64,000 nucleotides of DNA, taken from contig OZ022514.1 in NCBI GenBank assembly GCA_963989385.1, positions 26,205,222 to 26,269,221 of the forward strand. The letters are read 5' to 3'. The translations under genes were made by a program, and so were the position numbers. Below the pieces are notes generated by a model. The model was given only the letters and a program-made list of their open reading frames with translations, did no database searches and had not been told where the DNA came from. Of the stretch, positions 34,496 through 47,300 are shown piece after piece. The DNA comes from Ctena decussata (taxonomy: Eukaryota > Mollusca > Bivalvia > Lucinida > Lucinidae). Numbering within the stretch: position 1 is the stretch's first letter; every line of letters starts with the position of its first letter.

Positions 34496-35240
34496 TGTTG
34501 CTATTCTACGTCATAATCGTTTTATCAGCAGCCATCTTGACCTAAGTAAGGTAAATATTTTGTATATTTTTAAGTTTGGCAAACACTGAAGCAACCAAAT
34601 AACTAGTCGATGAGGTACTGTTAGGTGTTCTGGACCCGATATTACCAGAATTAATTATGAAGTTTTTGCTTACTCTGAAAACACTTCATTATAGTGATCT
34701 GTATCTCCACATCAAAAACTGTAGTGATGTGTTTTGTAATTTCTCAACTTTTGATGAGTAATGTCCTATATATCTGGACCATATGTACATGTAGGCACAT
34801 CATCGCTGCATCATATTGTGTTACAATCATGCCGCTTATATGTAACAAACGGAATATTTTTGTCACAGTTTCTTCAAAAATGACCGCCGAACGATTAGTT
34901 CCGACACGCGCGCCATGACGTAGGTTGTTACCCCTATTACTTTGAACAGAGAAATAGTAAACTGAAAGATCATTGCCTACCTTTTTACGTTACTGATCAT
35001 ATTCATTAGCTCCCGTATGTGTTCTCGATAATACTGTGTTTGATCTTATTGTGAATGACTCTAAAAAGAACTTTAAACCGTAAACCCAGGACTGTACTGT
35101 AAGGCGAGATAATAAACAAGTCCAGTTCGAACTATTTGGTTCCAGTCCAAACAGTAAATGTTCGTTGTATTCAGATGTTTCCTTAGTATTTGCAATAAGG
35201 TCATTGATGTAATATCCTTGACATTGTTATTCCCTACATG
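34496..35240. other. Stretch without recognised genes
   Basis: No coding or repeat signature recognised in these 745 bp. Confidence 0.4.
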
Positions 35241-35245
35241 GTAGG

Positions 35246-35415
35246 AGCCCCGGTAGTTCAGTAAGTTAAGCGCTCGCTGCTGATCACGCGGTTCCGGATT
35301 CAGCAAGCTCGAGGCGAAATCTCCTGAACTGCAAACGGGGTTCCACTGCACACAGCTTTTCACTAATACGATCGAAGTACTTTCAAAACGACGTAAAATT
35401 GCAAGTCACCTATTA
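35246..35415 (+). mobile_element. tRNA-derived SINE family S, copy
   Basis: AGCCCCGGTAGTTCAGTAAGTTAAGCGCT is a tRNA-like 5' half. It is followed by GCTCGAGGCGAAATCTCCTGAACTGCAAACGGG and GACGTAAAATTGCAAGTCACC. These blocks match the copy at 48408-48603 in order. The B-box region (GGTTCCGGATTCAGC) is degenerate. Confidence 0.65.
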
Positions 35416-36240
35416 TTCTTCTCTATGGGGTATTTGTTACCATTTTAAACAGTTATTGTACTAATGCAATTCAGGCTCCATAATAATGATTATAAATTAT
35501 GTAAAACCCGGGATGAACATACGATACAATTACTAGTCAAGCATCAAACATGCTCGCGCGTTTTGAATATTAAGCTTCGTCAGTGGTTCTGACTGCAGCT
35601 CTGAAAAGTTGTAGCCAATCATTTTTTCTACATTCAAATCTGTGTTAGGTGTTAGCGTACAATGCTGAAAACCTTGATAAACGTTATCATAGTAAACTCT
35701 TATGACAACCGTACACAACGTTACCTTTTACAGAAGCCTCCGTAGTAAAATCGGTTAAGCGCTGGCTAACTGCGTTGGTGGTACCGAGTTCGACTCCCAG
35801 TCAGTCGGTTCGCCAGCAAGTAAATACATAGTCAATATAGGAAGATAACTTCAATGTCAGAAACGCGAGCCACTCCCTACGAAAAATGCAGAAGTCAAAC
35901 CTTCAATGCCGTCAACGTGAACTAGAAATTCAAACTTGCTGGTAACTTGGAAATCAAAAGTCATTGTCTTTACGTTTGCAGTATATTCGTCAAAGATGAC
36001 CTGCATTACTCTTTCAAGCTTATTATAGTAAAATGTGTTATCTAAGATTTTTAGCATCACACGACACGAATTTGTGTCGTTTTTGCTGACAGTCATGCGA
36101 ATCAAGGCGATACTTTCCCTACCTCTACGTCAAAAATGGTTTATTCCTTGGCTTTGCTAAATAAATGATGGACACAGCGTATATTTAGGACGCTTAATGA
36201 CACGAATATAATCATGAAAATGCTAAACAAGCAGATTGTT
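35416..36240. other. Stretch with one more tRNA-like head
   Basis: AGCCTCCGTAGTAAAATCGGTTAAGCG with GAGTTCGACTCCCAG at 35732-35800 resembles another SINE head with A- and B-box-like blocks. No body could be matched. Nothing else recognised. Confidence 0.4.
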
Positions 36241-36244
36241 TTCG

Positions 36245-37127
36245 TTTAAAATCTTAAATAGTTCCTTCAAGAGCAGATAATACAATCAGAAGAAGGAACA
36301 TGGGCCAGACTACGTAGTTTCGGCTAATAAATTTAAAGAGTAACTACACTTCAGGAACTGACTGAATCAGATCCCAAACCCTATCCCCAACATCAAAGGG
36401 AAAGATTGACAAAGACATCCCAACAAACAATTAATTACAAGTGATAAGCCGAGTCAGCAGCTCTTTCCCAAATAGGTGGGAACTCACCTATCTTTAGTGA
36501 ACTAAATAATTTAGACCAACACAAGGGTTACAACAGACTAAGCAAATTATACGAAAAACATTTAACAACTATTTTTACCTATTTTCTATTTTTATTATAG
36601 AAGGGTTGAAATGAGAACACAATAAATTAAACAGCACCGAACATAAACAAATGCAACCGCAACATAAGTACCGCCTTGGGACGGTCAGTAATAACTACTG
36701 GGGGCGGGGGAGGGGTTTTACCGGTTTTACTGGGCCCAAACCTTCACCCCCACCCTCCTCCGCGGTGCACACAATTAGTTGGTAGTTCGGTTCATATGGA
36801 GGTCCCCTATCTCATCAGAGAGTCTCGTCAGTGACCCTAACGATATCTAGAGACCAAACTAGAGAAAAACATTCTGTAATTTCTTAATTTTAATAGGGCA
36901 TTCAATTCAAAGACTCATTAGTATCAAACAGGATACAAATAATATAAAAGATGATGATCTAGAATAATAGTCTAAATCAATCTCAAATTTTAGATTTCTC
37001 AGAATACAACCTCTGATCTCAAAGGACGAAAATAAAATGTAATCTGCACTATGGATGATGTACGGGGAGACGTTTTACGGCCGCCACATGGCACAACACC
37101 AGCTGCAGTGATGTTAAATTAAAATTT
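36245..37127 (+). repeat. Dispersed repeat L, copy A (with a roughly 480-bp insert)
   Basis: TTCCTTCAAGAGCAGA, AGGAACATGGGCCAGACTA, GAGACCAAACTAGAGAAAA.CAT.CTGTAATTTCTTAATTTTAA, GATGATCTAGAATA, TCTCAGAATA.A.CCTCTGATCTCAAA and CTGCACTATGGATGATGTACGG recur in tandem at 37133-37380 and inverted at 40755-41165. The insert at about 36340-36820 includes a G-rich, C-rich stretch (36700-36770) absent from the other copies. Confidence 0.7.
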
Positions 37128-37132
37128 TAAGT

Positions 37133-37380
37133 CATTTCTTCAAGAGCAGAGAGTACATTCAAAAGAGGGAACATGGGTCAGACTACTTAGTTTCGGCTGT
37201 GACAGACAGTAGAAAGAAGTGACCCCAACAATATCTGTGGACGAAACCAGAGAAAACATATTGTAATTTCTTAATTTCAATGGACAATCGATTCGAAGAC
37301 TCATTAGTGTAAAAAAGGATCCAAATAATATAAAAGACGAAGATCTAGAATAATAGTCTAAATCAATCGCAAATCTGCTT
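37133..37380 (+). repeat. Dispersed repeat L, copy B (partial, tandem to A)
   Basis: Starts TTTCTTCAAGAGCAGAGAGTAC directly where copy A ends. It repeats the AGGGAACATGGGTCAGACTA, GAAACCAGAGAAAACATATTGTAATTTCTTAATTTCAA and GA.GATCTAGAATAATAG blocks. The right third of the unit is missing. Confidence 0.7.
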
Positions 37381-38265
37381 TCAAGAAGTTTGATATATGA
37401 AGTTTTGTATTGATGGAAGTAACTCGATTAAAATAACTATTAGCGTAGAAAGTAAGATTCTTGCAAGTGGTAAGGGAGAGAAAAATCTTGGTTAAATTAT
37501 TTTGACAATTAGGATTTGAAGTGTGTCCAACATTTCTACAAAGTATCACTTATTTGCTTCACCGGTTCTAGAATGTAAAGGTTTTTAGGCTCACACAGAG
37601 TTATCTTTCCTGGCGGCCCCTATGTTCAGGGACCTTAGAAATTTGATTAACTCTTGGTGGCTTCACAGGAAATTTGATTTCTATATTGGTCCCATGGTTA
37701 AGGACATAAATAATTTGCTGACGGACAATGGCATCGATGCATAAGGGAACCCCTTATCCAGGAAGCTACAAAGGAACTTTGCTCAGGGATACTAGATAAC
37801 AAAAAACTATAACTAAATAATATAAAGAAAAAATAGATACTAGGTATTATAAACAATTCAACAACTAAAATAGCACTATGTTAATATAATATGTTGTGTT
37901 ACATGTATGTATGCAGTCAAAAGTAATACGATCCACACTGTGACGCAAGATCACGCATATTTATTGTAGATGTTTTGTAAAGATGTTAAACTTAAATTTG
38001 GTAGACTATTTATTGGGACACCCAATCCAGTTAGTTTGGTCTGCCTGCAGTTTGGCCAACTTGCTTTTACTGTCCAGATATATGAATGAAATGCTTATTA
38101 AACAGAAAACATTACAGAACCTGAGCAAAAGCAGTCTGATCTAGGTCTGCATTGTTTGCTCATAAATACCTGGCCAAACAGTAAGTAGCTTCATGGTAAG
38201 TTGTTTTTGAGTAGGGTAAGAAAGAAGGAAGTACAAAGTGTTTCATAGTCAATATAATTTGTGAA
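37381..38265. other. Upstream region of the Ig-receptor gene
   Basis: About 880 bp before the first ATG. A CATAAATACC block at 38161-38170 could serve as a TATA-like element, and an ATG at 38193 with GTAAGT directly after it gives either a five-codon upstream ORF or a splice donor of an untranslated exon. Neither is proven. The rest is AT-rich without recognised repeats. Confidence 0.35.
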
Positions 38266-38317
38266 ATGGCTGTTGTAAACGAGTGGTTATTTGTGAGTCT
38301 TCTGGCTCTGTTATTGG
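38266..38317 (+). CDS. Exon 1: signal peptide
   Basis: The ATG at 38266 opens MAVVNEWLFVSLLALLLG, a typical hydrophobic leader that ends in G|GTAAGT, phase 1. The split glycine codon completes in the next exon, which begins IINA. An acceptor or 5' untranslated exon upstream cannot be excluded. The following intron is 7.9 kb and full of repeats, usual for a first intron. Confidence 0.8.
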
Positions 38318-41300
38318 GTAAGTTTTAGATGGATGGCTTTTAAATTTACAGCCTTTTCAACAGTATTTCAGTTATAACAGAACGACTAGAGGGTGATAAT
38401 GAAAGGCTGTATGCAAAGGAACCCTATTTACTATTAACAAGAGTTCCGCCTCCAGCGGAAATCGAACCCAGGATCGCTAGACCAGTCGGCTAGCACTTCA
38501 CCCACTGAGGTACCGGGGCTATTATTAACTGACTAGATGAAACTGTAATTCTCTTTTACTCATGTTTTGTTTACTTTTTCAGTACATTCATCCAAATAAG
38601 CTCCATTTGAGTTGTTGTAGTAAAAAGCACACTGTCACGAACATAGTTTCGTTTAGGCTGACAGTCATGCTTATCAAGGTGAAACTCTTCCTGTCGCTAT
38701 ATAGAGAGCGTGTAAAGGTTATTTTTATTATCGGAAACTAAATATCCGATAGTCCAGTCCCCTGGTAAGTACATGGAACCAACAATCTTCAGTCTACAAA
38801 TTAAAATGCAAGTACCAAAGTAAGTAGTAAGTAAAAATATAAGTACGTGTGAAAATATACATGACTAGCCTTAAATCGGGTGGTGCATAATAACGTTGAT
38901 GAATCTAGAGCATTAAAAGTTTTGAAACCTGTTTGGATGAAAAGAAAGTGTTGATTAATTTTGTGTGCAAATCTATTATAATGTGCAATGTATTTTACTC
39001 GTAAAGAGTCGAATTTCATTATAACGTTCAAAGAATGAATAAATATGAGCCGCGACGTGACGAAACCAACAATGTGGTCGTGCGCCCAGCGCAGACTCAG
39101 ATCAGCCTGGGCATCCGCCCAGTCTGATCAGAGTCTTCGCTGTCCGCATGGAGGTAGCTTAGTCCCTCAGCTACCCTTTAAGCGCTTAGCAAAGAGTCTG
39201 ATCAGACTGTGCTGATGCCCAGGCTGATCTGAGTCTGCGCTGGGCGCATGACCACATTGTTGGTTTTCTCGTGTCGCGGCTCAATTATACTGATTATTGG
39301 TCTCATTCCGAGAATCGAAAACTTGAGTTTTGTTATGAAGTTTAATTTTAGATTTTAAAACCTGAACCTGAACCTGTATTTTAAGCATTTAATTATCTAA
39401 CAAGGTAAAGTTTCCCATAGACTAGTGGTCGCAGGGGCAATGGGTTTAGAGGCCCACTGTTTCTTGGGCACAGCATAAGAAAGGCGGAGCTCATCCCCTA
39501 TTTTCGCTACCTTATTCTCCCTGAGTCGAAAAGGCACCCATTTACTTCCGTGTTGACAAAAAGAGTTTTCCAGTCGTCGGATGCCTGACGCGGGTTCGAA
39601 CCGGCGACATTCCGTACAATAATCGAGTTGCTTTTACCATTTGACCACGGCGCCCCCTATATTATTATTTTTTTTTACGTTTTTTTTGTCTATTTGGGTT
39701 GGTCTCATTTCATGTATATTGGTTCAGGAACAGTCTCTTTCAAATGACTGATTAGAAATTTTACACCATTTTCCAAAGTACCATCTTTTATAATATTTTC
39801 ATTTCTAACTCTTACATGTATTGTGTATCTTGTTTCATTTCGGAGTTTCATTTCGGAGTTATTGCGTATTTTCATTTCTGACTCTTACTGTCATTTTTTT
39901 TCATTTCTGATTCTTACTGTCATTCTTTTTCATTTCTGATTCTTACTGTCATTCTTTTAATTTCTGACTCTTACAGTCATTTTCTTTCATTTCTCACTCT
40001 AACTGTTATTTTTCTAATTTCTTTCTCTTACTGTCATTTTTTCATTTCTTACTCTTACTGTCATTGTTTCGTTTCTTACTCTTACTGTCATTGTTTCATT
40101 TCTGACTCTACCTGTCATTTTTTCATTTATGACTCTTACTGTCATTTTTTTTTCATTTCTGATTCCTACTGTCATTTTTTCATTCCTGACTCTTACAGTC
40201 ATTTTTTCCATTTCTTACTCTAACTGACATTTTTTTCATTTCTTACTTTTACTGTCATTTTTTCATTTCTTACTCTGTCATTGTTGCGTTTCTTACTCTT
40301 ACAGTCATTGTTTCATTTCTGACTCTTACTGTCATTTTTTCATTTCTGACTCTTACTGTCATTTTTTCATTTCTGACTCTTACTGTCATCTTTTCATTCC
40401 TGACCCTTACAGTCATTTTTTCCATTTCTTAATCTAACTGTCATTTTTCATTTCTTACTCTTACTGTCATTTTTTCATTTCTTTCTCTATCATTGTTGCG
40501 TTTCTTACTCTTACTGTCATTGTTTCATTTCTGACTCTTACTGTCATTTTTTCATTTCTGACTCTTACTGTCATTTTTTCATTTCTGACTCGTACTGTCA
40601 TTGTTTCATTTCTGACTCTTACTGTCATTTTTTCATTTCTGACTCTTACCATCATTTTGTCATTTCTGACTCTTACTGTCATTTGTTCATTCCTCACTCT
40701 TACTGTCATTTTTTCATTTTTTATTCTTACTGTCATTTTTTTCATTTCTTTTTTTATCGCCGACTTGCTCTTGAAGGAACTATTATAGATTTTTATTCGA
40801 CCTTACTGCAGCCGGTGTTGTGCCGTGTGACGGTCGCGAAACGTTTCGCCGTACATCATCCATAGTGCAGATTATATCTTCTTTCTGTCATTTGAGATCA
40901 GAGGATATATTCTGAGAAATCAGAAATTCTTAAATGATTTACACTCATATTCTAGATCATCGCTTTTATTCATTTTGGACCCTTTTTGATGCTAGCCAGT
41001 CTTTGAACCGACTGCCTTATCAAAATTGAAAAATTACAGTATGTTTTCTCTGGCTTTCGTCACCAGATCATGCCAGGGTTACTGATGAGGCTTAAATAGC
41101 CGAAGCTTCGAAGTATGGTCCATGTTTCTTTTTCGAATGTGCTCTCTGTCCTTGAAGGACCTATTTTAGATTTTAATTTCATTTCCGTCTCGTAATGTCT
41201 ATTTTCATTTCTTACTCTCACTGTCTATTTCATTTTGGCTGTTGTTGTCTATTTTCATTTTAACTCTTATACATGTACATGTAGTCTATTTCATTTCTAG

Positions 41301-44300
41301 CTGTTATTGTCTATTTGCGTTTTTGATTCTCATTAGGACTCTTGTTGTCTTATTTTGTTTTCTGGCTCTAGGCGTCTGTTTTTATTTTCTGACCCTTATT
41401 GTGACTTTTATTGTCTTTTTAATTTCTGACTGTAGATGTCTGGTTTCATTTCTGACAAGTATTGCCTATTTCCACATCTGACTGTAGTTGTCCGTGTTTA
41501 TTTCCGACTCTAAATGAGCCGCGACGCGACAAAACCAACAAAGTGATTGTGCGCCCAGCGCAGACTCAGATCAGCCTGGGCATCCGCCCAGTCTGATCAA
41601 GGTCTTCGCTGTCCGTATGGAGGTAGCTCAGGCCCTTAGTTACTTTTTAAGCGCTAAGCGAAGAGCATGGCCAGATTTGACAGATACCCAGGTTGATCTG
41701 AGTCTGTGCATAACCAGTTTGTTGGTTTTCTCGTGTCACGGCTCAAATTTTTAATATCATTTCTGACGATTGCTGACTATTTTCACTTTCAGACTGATAT
41801 TTTCTATTTTAATTTCTGACTCTTATTGTGTATCTTAGTGTCTATTTTCAGTTTTGACTCCTACTGTTTTTTTTCTGCATTTCTGACTGGTGTCTGGTAA
41901 CTTTGAAAACCAAATCAATCAGTCAGTTGCGAATGGAAAATGGAAAATATATGAGCCGCGACATGAGAAAACCAACAATGTGGTTGTGCGCCAAGACTCA
42001 GATCAGCCTGGGCAGCTACTCAGTCTGATCAGACTCTTCACTAAGCGCTTAAAGGGTAGCTAAGGGCCTAAGCTACCGCCATGCGGCAGCGTAGATTCTG
42101 ATCAGTCTGGGCGGATGCCCCAGGCTGATCTGAGGCTGCGCTCGACGCATAACACTTTTGTTCGTTTTCTCACGTCGCGGCTAATATCAGTTTGCGCATA
42201 TGTATAGGCTGATTAACAGAAAATACTGTAATCAGCCTATATATCTGCACCGTGATCTGGGCAAGCTCAGAGTACAACCACAACTGATCAGATCAGAGAC
42301 TGCTATCAGTTTTCGTGAATAAAATAATGAAATCTGATCAGTTTATGTAGATTTACTTCTATACAATATTTAAAGAGGATGCACCTTTGGCTGCAGTAGC
42401 CAGTCTACCAGTTGGCCCTCTTTAACAACAACATCAAAACAATACAACATAAAAAAATACAACTTTTTAAGAATAAATAGAGAGTTTAGCTATATCAATA
42501 TAAAAATGGGTTTGTGTATGCATATAAAAACAAACTACAGCACAGGTTAAGATAACAAGCCAGTGTCAACAGAAAAGTATAATGATACACATTAAAGATG
42601 AACAGGCCAATTTTGAAAATACTCATATCAGCTTCCGTGATGAGTCTAAAACGTTGAGGTAAAGAAACAATAACAGTTTAAATAAGTTAACATCTTGATA
42701 TAACAAAAGAAAGCAACACAAAATAATTAACACTAGATTCAAGCTAATAGCTTCGTTGATGCTTCGAAATAACATGACATCGGTAAAATCCGTCAAACCC
42801 CAATCAACGTTGTATTCTGTCGTTGGGAACTTCGTTAAACACCGACCCACGCCAAAGTCAGCAGTTGCCACTAAGTTTAACATAGACTCACATCATAACT
42901 TGCCGTTGGAAAATTCGTTTAACCATTTAATCATGTCTTACTTTGCCGTTACCGTCATCGTTTAATATCGACTCATATCGTTCTCTACCATAACGAACTT
43001 CGCTTGTAACTAACTCAAATCATACTCTGCCTTTTGCCACTTCGATCAATGTCAACTAATCACGTGCTCTACCGTAAGAAATCTGCTTTCCTTTTACTCG
43101 GCCTTACATCGTACTATTTCAATAGTAACTTCATTGAACACCGTCTCATGTCGCACTCTGTTGTTGCCAACTTCGTTTAACGCCAAATCAGATCGTACCC
43201 TGCTCATCAGATCGTACTTCGTTCAACTCTGGCTCACGTTGTACTCTGTCGTTACCAACTGCTTTTAAGACATAGTCACATCGTACGCTGCCAATGGCAA
43301 CCTTGTTTACTACCAAACTGACGTCGCACTCTGTCGTTACAAACTTCGTTTAATACCGATTCATATCGTACTCTGCGTACCCTACTTCGTTTAAGACAGG
43401 TGCACATCGGGCGCTGCCGTTGATAACTTCGTTCAACACCTACTTACGTCGTACTCTTTCGCAACCATCTTTTTGTACCGACTCATATCGAACTCAGCAT
43501 TAACCATTCTCATTTAACAGCTAGTCATGTCGTACTGTGCGGTAACTAACTTAGCTTAACACCGACACATATCGTACTCTGGCGTTACCAAATTCGTTTA
43601 ACACCGACTTGTGTCAAACTCTGCCGTTGCAAATATCGTTTAATACCGACTCACGTTGTACTTACTCGTTTCCAACTTGTTTTAACCCGAAATCGTGTCA
43701 AACTCTGCAGTTTGCTATTTCTTACATTACAGATTCGTGTCAAACTGTGTCGTGACCAACTTTTTTAATATCAACTAACACCCTGCTCAGGCGTTGGCAA
43801 CTTTCTTTAACAGCGACTCACATCGCTTTTCTCAAGAACGAATTCGTTGAATAGCGACTCACATCGTAATCTGCCGTTGCTAACGTTTTACAACGCCTAA
43901 TTACATTATACTCTGCCATAACCAGCTTCGTTCAGCACCGACTGAAGTCGTACACTGCAGTTACCAACTTTGTTCAACGCCTAATCACATACATGCCATA
44001 ACCAGCTTCATTCAGCACCCACTCACATCGTAGTCTGCCGTCACCGACTTTGTTCAACACCTAATCACATTGTACTCTGTCATAACTGGCTTCATTCAGC
44101 ACCGACTCACATCGTATACTACCGTTGGCAATTTCTTTTAACAGCGACTGACGTCGTACACTGCCGATAATAATTTCGCAGAGCATCGACTCACACCGTC
44201 ACCTGCCGTTACCAACTGTGTAAGCACTGACAGTGTGAGGTTTGTCGATCTGTGACGATGTTTGGTGGAATTTACCGACCAGCCTATTTTTGCCTTTTTG

Positions 44301-47300
44301 GGTATAATGCATAAAATTTTGTATCTTATTGCGGCTGTTTGTCTGTAAACGAGCTATTTAACTTGTATTTAAATTCTGCAAAGGGAATTCCAGTTCCTTG
44401 TATATATACTTAAGGACAAAAGTTCTGCACGGATGTTAAATTAACATCCGTGCAGAACTTTTGTCCTTAAGTATATTTTAGCCAATCTGTATGTCATTTA
44501 ATGCCATCTACAATTTAAGTTTCTCATATATTTTAGAAGTTTTCACTTTTACTGAAAAAAATTGTAGCAAATTGTTAGTCAGTGATCCCGTCAAAAGATC
44601 ACAGCCTTATTTTATTTAATTAGTTCATTCAGTATCTCAGATTAGAAGCCTTCTAAACATGATATCAAATTTTCAGAAATGTTTTTCAAATGACCGCAAA
44701 TATTGCAGGCGCTTATCGAGCAATAAACGGTTTATTTTCTTTGCACTACTACCCACATACAAGGCATACAAACATTTATACATTAAACGCCTCTGCTTTC
44801 TATACTATACAGGGAAGTATTTTACATAATAATGGTCAACAAGTGTTCCGCTGACATGCGATCCAACATGAATAAATACATATATGTGACAACCTATACG
44901 CTATATGTGTGCCTTGTAGGCAAAATTATTTTTCTTAAACAAGGAAAAGATGCAGCTGTTGATTTTCAAAAACTTTAATCATGTGGTTACCGAGTTGTTA
45001 ATAAACACAGAATTTCCGTAAAAAATCTTGCTATTGGAACAGCCAACATAATCATTGTAACTGTCCTGTAATCAGTTCAAGACGTCTAAAAGATGCAGAT
45101 GGAAAGGCAAACAGAATATGAGCCGCGACACGACAAAACCAACACTGTGGTTGTGCGCCCAGCGCAGACTCAGATCAGCCTGGGCATCCGCCCTCTCTGA
45201 TCAGAGTCTTCGCTGTCCGCATAGAGGCTAGCTTAGACCCTTAGCTACCCTTTAAGCACTTATCGAAGATTCTGATTCGACTGGGTGGATGCTCAGGCTG
45301 ATCTGAGTCTGCACTGGGCGCACAACCACATTGTTGGTTTTCACGTGTCGTGGCTCAATTATAATCTGAAATGCTGTTCCTGATCGAGAGTCTTTTCTTA
45401 CCTACAAGACAGCATTTGTTCTATTTTTAGCGGTGCTGGAAAATTCTGTCTTGCCCATGGGTTGGGACAGCTCACACGAACTTGAATTCTGCGTATCACT
45501 ACTCGAGCAATAAAATGCGATAAGCCCGGGTCGGCGATTCTATACTTTATGCATTATTTTTTTAAACCAATGAATTAATTCTTTATAAGTCTATCATTAT
45601 CTGTTTCTAGGTCTTAAAATGGAAAAAAAACCCTCCGAAATAGTCAATCTTCCACACAAACACTGCCGATGGTGCCGCCATTTCGAAGACGTTACCAACT
45701 GACGTTTGAAATAACGTTGACGTTACGTCACAATACTACTTACGCTTGTGTACGTTCGCATGGAATAATAGTTCCCCGTTCAATTGAAATAATTATTATA
45801 TTATTATCGTATGTAAGAAAAATAATCAATCATCGGTCTCCGATGCGGACAGGGAAATCCCAACCCTCGGGCACAAGGGGAGTGTCGAAAACGCGGCAAA
45901 CCTCGTTTCCGACACACCCCTGTGCCCTCGGGTTTGGGATTTCCATGTCCTTATCGGAGACAAGTGATAGATTCTATTTATCTGGGTCTGCACACTTTAC
46001 TTAGACCTATACTTTTCAGTTTTTTGAATGTTTACGGTAAACAAAGTGAGAACAAAACGTATCTGAGAAACACTTTTTTCTGTTGATTATGCGATTATCA
46101 CTTGATATTGCAACATGCTGATGCATAGTATAGTCTTGCAGTTAACATGACCTGATATTTAAAACACGTAGGTTTAAGGGTCTGTCTTGTATGTGCTCGA
46201 GAGGGTTGTAATTCATTGTATCCTTAGCTAAATTCTATTATATTTTTTCCAGGAATAATCAATGCCGAGACAGCGGTGACAGCAAATGCAGGCGAGACGG
46301 CTGTTCTTATCTGTCCTTCAAGCACGGACTTAGCCATAACATTTTGGACAGGACCACCAGGATTCACTACTTATAACTTCCCAGGATCAGCGGATATCGT
46401 ATATGATGAAGCAACTAGACTCGAAATTAATGAAACGAACGCAGCTTTGCTGATTCATAATGTGACGTTAAATGACGAGGGGCTATACAGATGCTCTGCC
46501 ACAGGATCTGCGGTCGCAGATTTACGACTGGCTGTTACGAACAGTAAGACATTTAGCTACGCCGTGTGTAGGATATTAATCACAAGAACCTTTTTCTTTT
46601 GATAAAAGTATTTTCTCTTTAATATATTTTTCCTTAGATTTAAGGTGTAAGCAAACACCATGTTTTTGTTCAACCATTTATGCAACGAAAACAATTTTTG
46701 CTTTCCTGAGTGGCAAAACCCTTCCAAAAGAAGACAACTCTTGCAGGCAAGAATTTGCTCCTAGAAGAGTAAATTTAAAATTTACTAGAAAAGCAAAATC
46801 TTTACTTTACGATATGATCTCTTTGGAAATGGAGGCAGCAATGAAAGAACAAAATTGCGTAACCTTGAATGTATCCATTTTTAGCTCACCTGAACGAAAG
46901 TTCAGGAAGAGCTATTGTTGTCACCTTGGCGTCAGCGTCAGCGTCAGTGTCGGCGTCGGCGTCTGCGTCCGGATTGGATGTTTTGGTTAAAGTGTTTTAA
47001 AAACCTATATCTCATTAACCCATTGATAGATTCTTTTGATACTTGCACTGTAGTTAGATATTGGTCCAAAGTTTAACAGGATACCATCCCCACTCCACTC
47101 CATGACCTTGATGTCAAGGTCATGGACTTAGAAAATTGGGAGGTTTTTGGGACTGGATGTTTTGGTTAAAGTTTTATAAAGCCCAATATCCCCTTAACCC
47201 ATGGATGGATTCCTTTGATACTTGCACTGTAGTTAGATATTGGTCCAGCGTTTTCCAAGATACTACCTCCACTCCCCTCAATGGCTTTGATGTCAAGGTC

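Noticed and set aside
40467..40745. Basic nine-residue repeat protein
   Set aside because: It arises because the minisatellite unit is 27 bp; no start context, neighbour exon or other gene evidence. Kept only as a finding about the repeat.
39836..44226. CRISPR-like arrays
   Set aside because: Units are contiguous tandem repeats without unique spacers, inside a eukaryotic intron.
44404..44476. microRNA precursor
   Set aside because: A one-base centre leaves no terminal loop, and the arms are perfectly paired, unlike a microRNA hairpin.
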